Below are positions 43,201 to 56,000 of a stretch of 64,000 nt of DNA, piece by piece. The stretch comes from Daphnia pulex (Eukaryota; Arthropoda; Branchiopoda; Diplostraca; Daphniidae). Each line of letters begins with the position of its first letter. The stretch's first letter is position 1. The stretch is from positions 3,162,001 to 3,226,000 of the forward strand of contig NC_060017.1 of assembly GCF_021134715.1 (NCBI RefSeq). Reading direction: 5' to 3'. The position numbers were made by a program, and so were the translations under genes. The notes beneath the pieces were generated by a model. It worked only from the letters and a program-made list of their open reading frames with translations, had not been told where the DNA came from and ran no database searches.

Positions 43201-43957
43201 GTCACTCTCTGATGGAAAGGATGCATGGAGTTTATTGGCTACCTACGTCGTGAGACTGCACTCGGCTTGTTTCTTTTTTAAATAGACGAAACATTCCACA
43301 AATTACACTAAATCCGGCAATGGGTCACGAGCGCGCTTCGGACTTTTTTCGGGGGAAAAAAAATTACGAAATGACCATAATTGGCGTAAATAACGATGTC
43401 TTGTTTGTGTTAGGACGGAAACTAGCGAGACGTTTCCCCGTCAAATCCCCCACCTTCTCGTTCCCGAGAGTGAAGATGATGGATCAAAAGGAGAATCGAC
43501 ATCAGACCCCGTGGGCAGCAGCAGTGCTGGCCACATCATAGAGCCATTCGGACACGGTCACTATAATGTATAATAGACTTTCTATTGCGCCAGCAACATT
43601 TGGCCTTTGGATATGATGCAAACAACCAAAAAATCAAATAAATCTGCATCCAATTTCGGAATGTTTCTTGTTTTTTTTGCAATATTTTTCTTTGTGTGTC
43701 GTGGGACCGTATCAACCAACTGTCGTATAATGAACAGTAAAGGTCGTCACGATGTTACCCAAACGACATCTTGTTTACTTGCGCGTTTTCGGTTTGCTTT
43801 TTTTTTGCGTGTGTTAAATAAAGTGGCCTGTTACCTGCCTGTTACAACCCAATCGTTTTACTTTACAATTCAAAATACTTGTTTGCTTTTTGTTCTGATT
43901 CCTTTTTTTCTTTTTCTCTTTTTTTTTGTTGGTCTGTTAATTATTCTGAGAGATATA
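34288..43957. other. Gene-free low-complexity DNA upstream of hamlet exons
   Basis: No zinc-finger, PR-domain or other recognisable exon was found on either strand. The stretch is full of poly-T, poly-A, GA and GAA tracts. Notable ones are purine-rich 40051-40199, an ACGA-rich array at 40342-40377, a GA repeat at about 41250-41270 and an 11-T/13-G block at 41793-41816. Long open frames here are low-complexity artefacts. It is probably hamlet intron or upstream regulatory DNA. Confidence 0.5.
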
Positions 43958-43983
43958 GGGTAAAACAGCGAATGCCGGACAGC
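43958..43983 (+). repeat. Left terminal inverted repeat (26 bp)
   Basis: GGGTAAAACAGCGAATGCC and onward to GGACAGC. It pairs with 46036-46061 with two mismatches. The dinucleotide before it is TA (43956-43957). Confidence 0.75.
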
Positions 43984-44661
43984 GATCCGACTTATGGCGT
44001 TTGTGTGTAAACCCGAAATGCGAATTTCCGGACAAAACGCGAATGCCCCGGACATTTTTTCGAATTCCGGACAGAAATATTTTTAAAAACTAATTATATC
44101 AATCGATGCAGTTTTTAATTCTTAGTAAAATTGCTTAAGACATATAGTACAGTGCAATGAAAGTATTTTGAGATATTTCGATTTAAAAAATCAAAACATT
44201 GAGCTGTCAAAAATTGTTTTCGTCTGCCAAGACTTTTCGACCTGGGATCAAAACGACTTAACAACATAAAATTAATATTTTGAAAATCCCTTTCGTTTAC
44301 TAAATTTCACAAGAACAAATAGGCCTAGAATTCTAAAACAAAAAACGAAATTGAAATCCGTATTGGAATTCTGGAGAAATTAAAGTAGAAAGTCGCCCAT
44401 ACGTGACGCGAATGTCCGAAAACCACCGAAATTTGAAAATTTTCTTAGAATTTCTAAGTTAAGATTTTTATAGAAAAATTGGTATCAATAAATGTAGAAT
44501 TAAGTCCTCTTTATGTCTAGCTGCATAATGGTAACATGACGTTAATATAATTCGTCTAATTAATGAAGGTTCTTTCCCCATAAAGCCCTTGATGCGAATT
44601 CTGGACAGCAGACGGAAAAAATATGACTAACACTGCATTACTCTTTATCCGTCTTATCTAT

Positions 44662-44735
44662 AACAACATAGCACAGCGGTATAACATCTGCCTACCATGC
44701 GGAAGGACTGATGTTCGATACCTGCAAAGGGTAAA
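44662..44735 (+). repeat. tRNA-like (SINE-type) relic
   Basis: The segment has a box A-like TAGCACAGCGG, a 5-bp anticodon-type stem (TCTGC/GCGGA) around a seven-base loop CTACCAT, and a box B-like TGTTCGATACC. The acceptor and T stems do not pair well. It looks like a degenerate tRNA-Gly-type sequence or a tRNA-derived SINE head, not a working tRNA. Confidence 0.45.
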
Positions 44736-44970
44736 TCTGCATTAAAAGATTTAGTAAAATCTTTTAGTCGTACATGCAATTAGAAATGCAAAGCAAGCAA
44801 CAGACATATTGAAACAAAAATAATATGGACATCAGCTAGGTTCATACGTAATAATGGCTTCTACTTAAACCATAAATATATTCAATAATACATAATTGTA
44901 ACAATTATTGAAATAAGTAAAATAATCTTAACTGTTTACCATCACGCTATTTAATTTTAACGTTATTGCA

Positions 44971-45034
44971 GTTATGAGATTTGAACGTTCAACCTTCACG
45001 TTTACAAGCGGACCTTAACCCACACTGCCATAAC
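44971..45034 (-). repeat. tRNA-like relic on the opposite strand
   Basis: On the minus strand, GTTATGG and TCATAAC form a seven-pair acceptor-like stem (one G-T pair). Inside are GTGGGTTAAGGTC (box A/D-arm-like), CTTGTAA (an anticodon-loop-like heptamer) and GTTCAAATC (box B-like). At 64 nt it is shorter than a tRNA, and the T stem is poor, so it is probably a relic. Confidence 0.35.
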
Positions 45035-46035
45035 GATACTTGTCTAAAACTATAAAGATCGATTAGCGAGCGGACTATGTATTCTGTCCGGAATTCGCAT
45101 CATGGCTCCTTATGGGAGCAAGACTGACGCTACATATAAGTGATTTTGAAAAAAAATTTACGCCCTTCGAACATTTTTGGGGGAATTTCAAGCAAAATGG
45201 GGTTACGGGCATGGGAATTAAATTAAAAATCACAAAGACTTTAATTATTTTACAATAAGAAACATTCCGGACGAAAGATACACCATTTTGGGGAATGGTA
45301 GTCATTATAAAACTAACTGCTCGATTTTTTTCAAAAATTTTTTCACTAAAATTACTGAATTATTACGCCTTTTAAAAATATTGATAAACAAGTGGAACGG
45401 GAAAGAAAAATTATGACGACAGCTTTTTTGGATCTGCTAAGATTCGATCCTCTTGTCGCTCAAATCTTTTTTTTTAAATAATGGAAAAACTATACAAAAA
45501 AACTTATAAACATTGCACATCAATCGATTCGCCTTACAATTCTGCGTCGATTGATGTATAGACATATTAAAAAACAGAAAATCGAAATTTTTCAAAATTT
45601 TCTGTCCGAAATTCGCGTCAGCTGTCCGACATTCGCATTTTGGCCTGTTTTCTATTTTCATCGATATTTAAGAAAATTCTTAAAAATAACGACAAAACCT
45701 TATATAATATTGTAGATCTTTCAATTCTCTATCGATTGATATAATTAGTTAAGGGATTTTTCTTGTTTTAACCTTAGAAATTCCTTACCCCGTAAAATAT
45801 GTTTACTAACTGACAACACAGAGCCAAAGTTGTCAGCCGTATAGAAAAATTGAGAAATTTCATTTCATGATAACTCAATTAATACAGCGTATTTTTAGAT
45901 GCCCTTTGGCTCAATTGTGTATCCCCTGTCATATTTTGAAATTCATTCATTAGTTTTCGTTAATATTTCGTCGTTTTTTTATAATTGTAAATTGAAAAAA
46001 TCGACTTTTTTGTCCGGCATTCGCGTATCCGAGAT

Positions 46036-46061
46036 GCTGTCCGGAATTCGTTGTTTTACCC
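46036..46061 (-). repeat. Right terminal inverted repeat (26 bp)
   Basis: Inverted partner of 43958-43983, followed by TA at 46062-46063. Confidence 0.75.
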
Positions 46062-46799
46062 TACATTACCTTGCCCTTGTGAAATAAATGTAGGAAGTGA
46101 ACGCGACGAACAGCCACTCGTCCGAGCGATCTTGACGATTGAAGAAATCAGAAGAAATGAGACAGGCGACGACCGATGTGACGAAGGGTGTATAGGCGAT
46201 GGATAAAACCGGAACACTGCGCGCAAGGTCAGTGACGGAGATTGAAACGAACCGATCGTTGAATATCCAAATCAATCACGCGCGCAAGCAGTTCACGAGT
46301 TGCGATGAAAACAACTCGAACTAGATCAAATTGTCAGTCGGCAGCGATTTAATCGCTGGTCAAATCGACTTTTGAAAAAATTCACTTGTGAAAATCGTTC
46401 GATAATTATTTTTTTTCGATTTGATTAACTGGAAGGGCGGAGGCGCTGAACGAAGGTGCAGGGATTGATGGGGTTGTGGCAGAGGGAGAGAGTGGACGAA
46501 GACACGTCCACCGGGCGACGAGGAATCACTGAAAGTGAAAACGAATTCGTTGGGTGGCACTGACCAATAGGAGAACCAACCGAACCAAAAAAAAAAGTAA
46601 CGGGATGGAGACGATGATGACAAAAAAAATGTGATCAATCGTTCAATAATGAAAAGTCGGGCGTTAGCGACGGACACGTGCGTTCAGTTCGGGACCGGGC
46701 GCCCGAATGAAGATCAGTGGCAAGTGGTCGCCATAGTCATTAGAGCCACGCCGAGCACCGGTGGCCACGGCAGCACGGCGGCTGCTGGCGAATAAGGCA

Positions 46800-47030
46800 A
46801 AAAGGGAGGGGAAAAGAAGGTGGAAGAAGAAGAAGAAGAAGTTAAAGAAGAAGAAGAAGAAGGAAAAAGGAGGCGGCGGGAGTTTGGGCTGGTGATTCGC
46901 GCCCCCATCGCTCTCCGTATAGCGGGAGCGAAGGGGGAAAAAGAAGAAGAAGAGGAGAGAAGAGAGATTGGGAGGTTGAAAAGGGGGGGGGGAGAGACTG
47001 GGAGAGAGAGAGGAAATGTCTTGATGTTGT
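46800..47030 (+). repeat. Long polypurine tract
   Basis: The plus strand is almost entirely A and G in GAA/GAAG units, interrupted mainly at about 46880-46930. Such homopurine-homopyrimidine DNA can adopt triplex forms and generates spurious Glu-rich, Phe-rich and Ser-rich frames. Confidence 0.7.
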
Positions 47031-50000
47031 TGTGTATAGTGTAGCATAGCCCAGCATGCTGCTGCTGCAACAGCCACCAGAAGATTTTCAAACTCTCCCG
47101 CACACACCGGCATAGACACACACCTTTTGGAAAGGGGGCTCTAATACACTGGCGAGAGTCTACAATTCGAACGGGTTGGCCGACGCCCTATTTTGTTCCT
47201 CCTCCAGTTATCTAGTCCTCCTCCCACCCACCCACCTTTCTCATTGCAAATGTTGCGCTACGACTATTTTTTTTTCCTTTATTTTTTACCTTGTTGTTGT
47301 TGTATAGACATAACACTGGGCACGAGCATTCTGAAGAAACTTTTACTCTCAGTTCTAGATTGGCGTGGCGAACCCTCCTCCACCACCACCACCCATCAAC
47401 CACCCCACCTTGTCAGCTGGCCTCGCACTACTGCAGTTCAGCTGTCCTCCCTTTTTTGGTCCAGCAGAAGAAAGAATAAGAAGAAGAAGAACCAGAATTT
47501 CGAGAAAATATCTAACAAGAGCCGCGCGTCTCTTATTCTTGTGTTGTTGTTTTTTTTTTACACAATTCTGACGGAAAAAATTGTGTGCGAAGAAGTAGAG
47601 CATCGCCTTTGGGCGACTTTTTTCTTTCCTTCAGGTCTATACTATATACATCCAACAGTATTAAAAGTGGTCTGGAGTTTTCTCTGTTGGCTCTCTAGAT
47701 TGATGATTCTGCTCGATTAAAATTTCGAATGAGTCAGTCAGACAGAGAAAGATGGGGGGGAAACTGGAATCGTTTAGTAAGTAGTGTCTGGTGCTGATGC
47801 TCGACTATCTAGCGAGCGTAACTCCTCATCCAGTGATTTACATAATAAGTACTATATGCCGTGTCTGATAGACGGGCGAAAAGGTTGACGGGACTATAAC
47901 AATATTTGAATTCCCAATCAGAGCGATATCATCGCGTCTGATTAAAGTTGGGAGAAGAGCACACATCAGCATGTCTATTATAACTCGGTTGGAAATATAG
48001 GCGCGCTTCACATATAAATATAACGGGGCGCCCGATTGAAATGAATGAAATAACCGGAGCTCATCCAAAACTTTTTATTTTTATGACGAGGCAGAGCATC
48101 AAGAAGCTCCAGGACTTGGGCATCATGTCTATCCAAGAAAAAATAAAATAAAATCAACCATCTCAAACTGACTGGAGAGAAAGTTGAATCCATCGGGGGG
48201 GCTGCTCGGCATCAAAAGAGGGGAGGTGCAAAAAACTTCAACGCACGGACAGACGGCTATAATTCCAGCGCTCATGAAATCCAAGTTCATCGCGACAGAA
48301 TCAATTTGGTTGGGATGATTAAAAGAAGAAGAAGAAGGCAAACAGAAAGGCAGCAGCAGCAGTCTCAGCGAAGAAGAAGAAAAAAAGGGGGCGATGCTCA
48401 TCTGTCTGTACTTTGTAACAAAAAAAGGCCCTGCCACCACCAACAACATCCGAAATGATGGATATTTTCGTTCAACTTTGGTCATAAAAAGCCAACACGT
48501 AATATTACACATATCAGCTCTTCTCTCGAATGCGGATCAGACCCAGGCAGGCAGGGGAAAATGGAAACGACAGCGTTTTCACTCCGGAGAAGCAGCGGGA
48601 GGCAGCCCCAGTTCTCTTTTTTCTCTCTCTCACTTTGCTGCTGCTGCTGCTGCTCGCGCTGCTGCATTGCAAGTTGCAACCCGTTCTTGTTCTTGTTCTT
48701 CTTCTTGTTCTTCTTCTTTGGAATTAAGACGAGCTGCGAGCCAAGAAAGAAACTGATAGGAGCCCCGACGAGCTAGGCGGAGAAGGAGGTTTCCCCCGCG
48801 ACGAGTTTAGAGAAAAAGTGAACTTTCTACTGTGTGTGTCTGTGTGTGTATCTATCCACTACACTGTATATACTCTAGATACACACCTTTCATCAAAGGT
48901 ATGAAAACGAAATCGTTATTCGAAAGAGAAAAGAGAAAAGAGACCACGGCGAGCTAGCGCTCCTGATTATTTAGAACGGGTTCTTCCGCCGTCAATTTCG
49001 ATCTTCATATTCCGTTTGGCAATCGCCAACATCACGAAATGGAAAAAAGAGTCACCTAAATCGTACATTTGTCAAACATCGAACCCACTTGACGACTTTT
49101 CCATTTCTTACGTAACTTAGTCAATTTATTGTACAGATATTATTATTCCGAAATTTCTCTGATTCCCGCAGCGGATACATTAGGCTATATAGACGTGCCA
49201 AGGTTGGCTGATGTTGCTGCATCGCCGCCATTGATGGGCTTCTTTCTTTGGGTGGGGGGGTCGAAAGAAGCTCGCCAGTTTAACTCGCCCATTTCCTACG
49301 CAATCGATGAGTCTGCTTTTGGGGAATTCAAATCGGTCGCAATCATAAAATAAAAAAGCGGCCGAATTGGCGAGGGAAACCAGTGAAGGATATAAGAAGA
49401 AGAAGAAGAAGAAGAAAACAACCAACCGGCTGGCGCAAAAGTATCGAATCGTGAAGATCGGTCAGAGGTCGACGGCGTGCGTGAAAGCGAAACAAAACTA
49501 TATATGTATACTGTGTATATCCCGCGAGGGTCTAGTTTGTTTGTATGTGTCTGTGTTTGTGTTCGGTGAGTGTCCATAACGGTATTGGCCTCCCCGCGCT
49601 CCATCGCCGAGAGAGAGAGAGAGCAACAATAGAAGAGAGAAGAACAAGAAGACGCAATAATATAGCCGAGCAGAAGAATAAGAATAATAAGACGGATACG
49701 ATTTATATATAGAAATATAAGGACGTGTCGTTCTCTATAGAAAATGGAACGTTGGCAAACAAGATATTCATCAAAATTTCAATAATACGATTATGTTTGG
49801 GCGGCACGAGAGCAGGAAACGGACGCTAGCATTTTCGGCTCTTTTCCTTTTCTTATTTTTCTTTTCGAGAAAAGAAAAGACAAAATTTATTCAAAACGTC
49901 AACTTCATCTTCCTCCCACTCAACTTTTTTCCGCCTCAAAATGTGAACGATGACCCTGCTGGCTCCAATCTGTAGAATCTACCTGACCCATACGGGGCAG

Positions 50001-53000
50001 TTTGAGTTTTGTGTGGATATCAAATTTCCCTCCACAGATAATGACAACTATTTCCTCTCTCGTATATACGTTTACTGTAACATATATTCCATCGCAGACC
50101 TAATCTGAATGAAAATCAAATAAAGCGGGTGCAATAGAACCAATAGAACAATGCAATGCGATTACTAGTACAAAAGGGTTGACAAATGCGGGACAATTCG
50201 TCTCTCTTTTTTTGTTTCCAGCCGCCGCGTTTCGTTTTGGTTTTCTAGATCGTGTTCCACGCTTGATCGGCTGCCGATTGGGACGATTTATCAACCAATA
50301 ATAATAATAACAACCTTCATCGAGGCTTCGTCTACTTAGAAATTGACTTCACGCTCTAATTTCCGTTTTTTTTCTTCTTCTCCTTTTTGCCGCGTCCGAT
50401 TCAGCGTTGAAAAGTACAAACTTCCCCGTTTTTCCACAAATTGGTTGCGTACATTCTGTGGCCATCCACGTCGTCGTATTGTTGGCTATAAGCTTGTCCT
50501 ATAGCGTTGTCATACCAGCAGACTATATAGCTGCTGCTGTAAAAAAAAAGTCCGCATCGCCAACTGAATAGAAGTTACTTGACGATATCGAATTAATTCG
50601 ACAAATGTACAGATGTGATGCAAAAAGAACCGTTGTCACTGCTTGGACTAGCGCAACCGAAAATTGTTCGAGCATTTCGAAAAAAATTCACCTCAGCAGC
50701 GCTAGAGCATCGTCCAGTTTTCGACTGTGGTTTTATTCATCGCGACATTGCCCCGTATAGGCGAATTAACTCTCCCGAACGCAATTTCAAAAAACCGCCG
50801 AATATACGACTGGCGGAGTGGCGGTCGGTCAGTCAGAAGACCACGCCAATTGATGAATTCCGGTTAATCCACGACCATCGTAACATTGCCACCGCAATAA
50901 CTTGTGTTGAAGCGACGTTGTTGTTGTCTATAGGATGATGCATATATACTGACGTGTGGATTAACTCTCACGTATGTGCGCAGCGCAAAAGACACGCAGT
51001 TGTAATTCAACCGCCGTCTCTTCTGCGTGAATATCTAGCGGTCAGCCACGCAAATTGGCTGGTGGACTACTCAGGCGATCCGGGACTAGCGCAACAAATT
51101 CACCTCAAATATGTAGACTAGACTATGCACAGTCAAATAACATTGGCATCTCTGTAATTTTTCTTTATTCATTTACGACAAAGCTGCGCCTTATTTGTAG
51201 CCTATTGTCAGTTGGCGCGTGTGCTTTTTGAAGAGAGAGAAAAAGACACACAATGGAAGAAGGTAAGCCGCAATCTCATGATAGTATTTCCGGCCCGGAA
51301 AAAAATGTTCATTCAGAAAAAAAAAAGATTAAACAAAAAAAAAAGGTCGAGTTGAGTTCTTCGAGGAGGATATCCTCTGACCGGTCAAATGTAAATCTCA
51401 GAGCCGTAGCTACTTATTATTCTGCTTGTATACTCTGCCGTCATTAGTTGTATGGTAATCATGTTATTCCTCTCGGACCCATAGGGTATATGACAAAGGA
51501 GGATATAATAGAAAACGCTGCCCATTAATGATAATGAACGTGGCATTCATGCCGGCTGACCTGGAAGTTCAAGAGTCTTGACCAGCACACCGTCGTCGTC
51601 GTCCCTATACCGCAAAACAAAAACCCGGAATAACGCCGAATGGAAGAGACAAAATCGAGCACACGCGCATATATGTATCCTGTTATATTATATAGTCTCC
51701 TCCCACCAAATGGCTACCTACGTCAAGTCATTAAGGAAATATACGACTTGTTAACGATTGTTTAAATCCTAATGATTAATAACGCAAACAAATGAAGAGA
51801 GTTTTGATTACGGCGTAATCACGTCGATCTGGGGTTTCTACCATTGGCTATTTTATTTTGTTTTTTGTTTTTGTTGTTGTTTGGCTGGTTGCAGAGTCGG
51901 CATAAAATATATAATAATAGTCTTGGAAGGAAAAGGAGAGCGAGGGAGAGAGAGAGCGTTGTTGAAAAAAAAAAGAAGTTTCGGAGAGGGGCAAAAAATG
52001 GCATCACGCGATGATGGGAGTCGAGTGCTGTGCGGTCCCGGAGCGTGCCGTTTACTCAAGTCTATGTAGCAGAAGAAGGGAAGGAGAGAAGAAAAAAAAA
52101 CGGAAAATCGTCAAGGCAAAGGTGTGGTCATCTGATTCGAGCGCCATCAGTCAGTCCAAGGTCTTGTGTGTGTGCATTGTATATACGCGATTCTTTTCTG
52201 TTATTATTTCTTTCAATCTCTCTCTTTCACTTTTTTTTGTCCCCCTCTTTCTCTCCTTTATAGCTCTCATTTTCGACGTGTTGCATATCGCTTAAACTCC
52301 CTCCTCCCCCTCCGCGCGGGAGCTGGCGTCTCCGTTTGATTGACCAATTGTTACTTTTGCTCCGCACTTGCACTTGCAATGCTACCCACTTTATTAGCCT
52401 ATATTACCCTGCTGCTGGCGCTTTGTAAGTATGTAATATAGTCATGGCCCCGGTCGCTGTGAACTTGATGTTACTCTTACGTAAACGCGACAAACAAAAA
52501 GGGAGCGCAGTATAGAAAATCAGGAGTGCGATTAGACTTGTCGTCGTCCCTATTGCGCCAGCGCGCGACTAGATATGTATCGTGGCGCGTGTGGAGGACG
52601 CGTAGGAGGACCCTGGAACGGATCCTTTGAATCCGTTTTTTTTTTCTCGCTGTCCCCCAACAGCCATCAGACGTGGACAAAGAGCTAGTGAGTATAGTAG
52701 TAGGCTATTAGGTTACATATTTCACAACAACGCCAAAGGTTTCGATAGGAAAGGTCATTGCGAGCAGCAGCACTCTTGACTTTCCTTCGTTGGTTGGATT
52801 GCAGCAACGCGAAATCTCTCCCGTCGAAAGAATATATACACAGAAGCTGTCGCTTGTGTCTCATATGCAGATCGGTCAAATTATTTGGTCGGCGACGCTC
52901 GCTCCTCTAGTCGCTAATTGAAATGTTTTTCAGGTGCGCTCAATATATAAGAAACAGCGGCGGCAGCATAGCCACCGATCGCCATTCAACAAAGGAAAAG

Positions 53001-56000
53001 AAAAGAAAGAAAAATAGAGAGAGAGATCGCCGACTATGTCTAATATGCTCGGTCGTAAAGTAGGCCACGTTAGACGAGAGATGATGCTAATCAGCATCCG
53101 CGTTGGCTTTTATTTATTCATCGAGCGTCCAGAACTCTATATACAGCACTATTACCATACTCCGGCGCGGAATAGAACTTGATAGCCGTGGGCGATATTT
53201 GCGAGCGAAACGACGTCCCGCCGAGCGTGAAACGGCCAGTCGGGTCTCTTCTTCTTCTTCTTCGCGCATACACACACAAATCGTAATCATGATAATCAGC
53301 GGGCCGATAAATCAGACACTGAACTCGCTCAACCCGATGAGGTCGATCGTCTTTTCCTGAAACGATCGTTTTCTCGTGAACGTCGGCCAGCATTACCGCA
53401 TCTTCTGGCACACATTTCCCGCCTAATAATTACTTACTTAAAGAACGAACCGCTGCGGCAACGTTTAAAAAAAATAAAAAAAATAAATTTCCTCGCTCGA
53501 TATCACGGCCCAAAGCCGAGATCCAGCACTCTCGACTTTCTTCGTGAATTTTGAGCGTATATATCGTTCTATGCAGCAGACCACAACAACACCAGCAAAA
53601 AATCAGGTTTGGGAGGATTCCAAGAGCAAACTGGAATAACACACAGCAAGGCGGTAATTTTTTGCTTCCACCTCTATTTCGAATGTAAAGGTAATACGTT
53701 CGTTTTTCTTTAAAAATCAACTGAACTCGATAGACACAGTCTATATACATGTTCCACGTATACCAGACGACCTTCGACATTTTGGTTTTCTTGATTTTCG
53801 TGGTCTCTTCGTTGCTGGCGTTGTTATTTCTCGGTAATGCGTCGTCGGTATTGAAATATTGTTGTGGCCTTATAACGGGCCAGGTATGTCGCTCGCCAAT
53901 ACGCACGGAATGGGGAATAGCAGGCTGTTTGCCTTGAATGTGTTCATTTCGACAATCGATTCGAGTGAGTGCCGATAAGACGAGCGACTACTGTTGTTTC
54001 GATCAAAAAACAAAACACAACAACAGCAAGAAAAACGTTTCCTTCGCCAACATGACTTTCCAAACACTTGCGCACACCAAGTATACATAGACGCGGAGTT
54101 ATTTCAATGTTCCGTGTGCGCCACATTTTTCTTTTCTTTTCTTCAACAAATAAAAAATTCATTGAAAAGAAACGGAAAAAGAAATAAAGACACGGTTCAA
54201 AGTTCATCCTCGAATTTTTTTTTCCTTACTCGCGCTGGATGCGATTATTATACCCTGTCACGGACAATAAAGGCTCTATTCAGACTTCATTTATAGTTGG
54301 TTGTGTGTCTCACAGCTTGCCGTATAACCTGCACACTCTATACTATATAGACTGTACACATTTAAAGATGCTGCAGGGCAGAGTTCGAAATCCTCTCTCT
54401 CTCTTCTTTAATTGACGTACCGGATATAATAGCAAGTCATGTCTTTTGCCTTCAGTCGAATAAATCCGACACGTGTGGCTGCCGCCGTACACACTGTGTG
54501 TGTGTGTGTATACAGTGCGCATATACGCGTAACAATAGTAAGACAAACGCGCGCACACACGATACTTTATTCTCTCACGCTAGATTGTTTTGATTTCGGA
54601 AATTCTGCACTGACTTTTATTTTTTGTTGATGTGGTGCGCGCTGTACATATTGGCAGAGGCAGCTGTAGACAGTGTGCAAACGAGAAAGAGTGTGCGGCC
54701 GTGTTACACGTCTGATGGGACGTGTGTGTTTGCTGCGTTGTGTATACGGTAAACGTGACAAGATACAAGCGGTTGTTGGGGGTCTACATAATTTCTCGTT
54801 ACGCTCGGCGCCCAACAGAAAAGCGACCGCAACAGACAACGGCAACAACAACAGGAAGAGAAACATCTTCTCACGCTCGCGTTGATGTGCATGAAAAGTG
54901 GTTTTCATGCGCGCACAGGCAATTGTAATAGTATACGCGCAGCAGTTCTCTCCGCTGTGTACGGGCCAGGTATTTATGTGTGCTCATCTTCTAGCCGTCA
55001 GGTGAAAGTCTGCCAGAATTTTTTTTTCTTTTTTTTTTTTAAGACGAAGACGGACGTGCACGCAAACCAAACACGAACCGAAAAACACACTGTTTCACAA
55101 ACGCCTTTTGTTCGATTGAACTTTTGACTGCGGCTTGACGAATGATGGTTTTTATCTAACATTTATTCTTGGCGCTGCAGCCCCGTCAGACATATTCACG
55201 TCGTGTACGAACGACTCTACACTTGATGGAACTTGGGAAATTTAAAAAAAAAATTTGGCAGACGACTTACCGGTGTTGGCGATGAAGGGATGAAGGGCTA
55301 TATTTTGGAAGATGAGCGAAGGGATGAAATCAGTTGGTGTCGTGGCGACGGCGGCGAAGAGACGAATGATCCAACACGAGTCGATTCTTTCGGCGTTTGT
55401 CTCAAATAATCAGGAACCCGAAACCACCTAGGAGGAAACTGTGTTGAGCCTCCGATACACGCCAACAAGAAGCTATATCCCGATGTCGGAAGTGTGTTAT
55501 GTGCTCAGCATGCGCCATGGATGCCATAGCGCTAAAAAGGCCGGGCCCAGGTATACACAAGGAATCGAATTCTCATCTTTAGATTTTTCCTCATCCCAAG
55601 CCGCTCTGGTTGGTCTTCTATCGGGCAAGAGGAAATGCGCGTGTTAAAACGACGTTTAGAGAGAGAGAGAAAGACCTGTGGAAATTCTATTGGGGCTGTC
55701 GTTCGGTGCGGGTCGGAGGAAGGCTGGGTTATGTGATTGGGGTTGTTGATTGTTGAAGAGAGAGGCCGAGGAGTGTGAGGATTTTTCCTCCTCTCCTTTT
55801 TGCCCTGGCTCAAAAGGCAGCCGTTGAATAATAATGATGAAACAGCAGCAGCAGCAGCCGCACAGAAGTATAGCTGCTATGCAACGTTGGATTTCTTTTG
55901 GGTCGAGAAATCTCCGCCTTTAATGCCGCCCCGCGTTTCCTCCGCGGAACGTTGTTGTTTTCTCTAATCAGACGCTGTTATAGCTGGCGCGCGCCACGGC

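Larger units (their letters stand above)
43958..46061. mobile_element. 2.1 kb AT-rich TIR element with inverted subterminal repeats, non-autonomous
   Basis: The ends are 26-bp terminal inverted repeats beginning GGGTAAAACA (43958-43983 and 46036-46061, two mismatches), flanked by TA on both sides. A TA duplication fits Tc1/mariner-type insertion. Eleven copies of a motif close to CGAATnnCCGGACA occur inside: six in plus orientation in the left half (43969, 44021, 44040, 44061, 44409, 44595) and five in minus orientation in the right half (45085, 45603, 45623, 46011, 46038). No transposase is encoded. Two tRNA-like segments lie near the centre. The sequence is clearly more AT-rich than both flanks. 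Confidence 0.75.

Noticed and set aside
46664-47119. Overlapping minus-strand frames of 135-151 codons
   Set aside because: They translate a GAA/AAG polypurine tract as poly-Phe/Ser/Leu in all frames; no splice context or domain.
50615-50938. 107-codon plus-strand frame of ordinary composition
   Set aside because: No recognisable motif, no flanking exon signals, and a length expected by chance in 64 kb.
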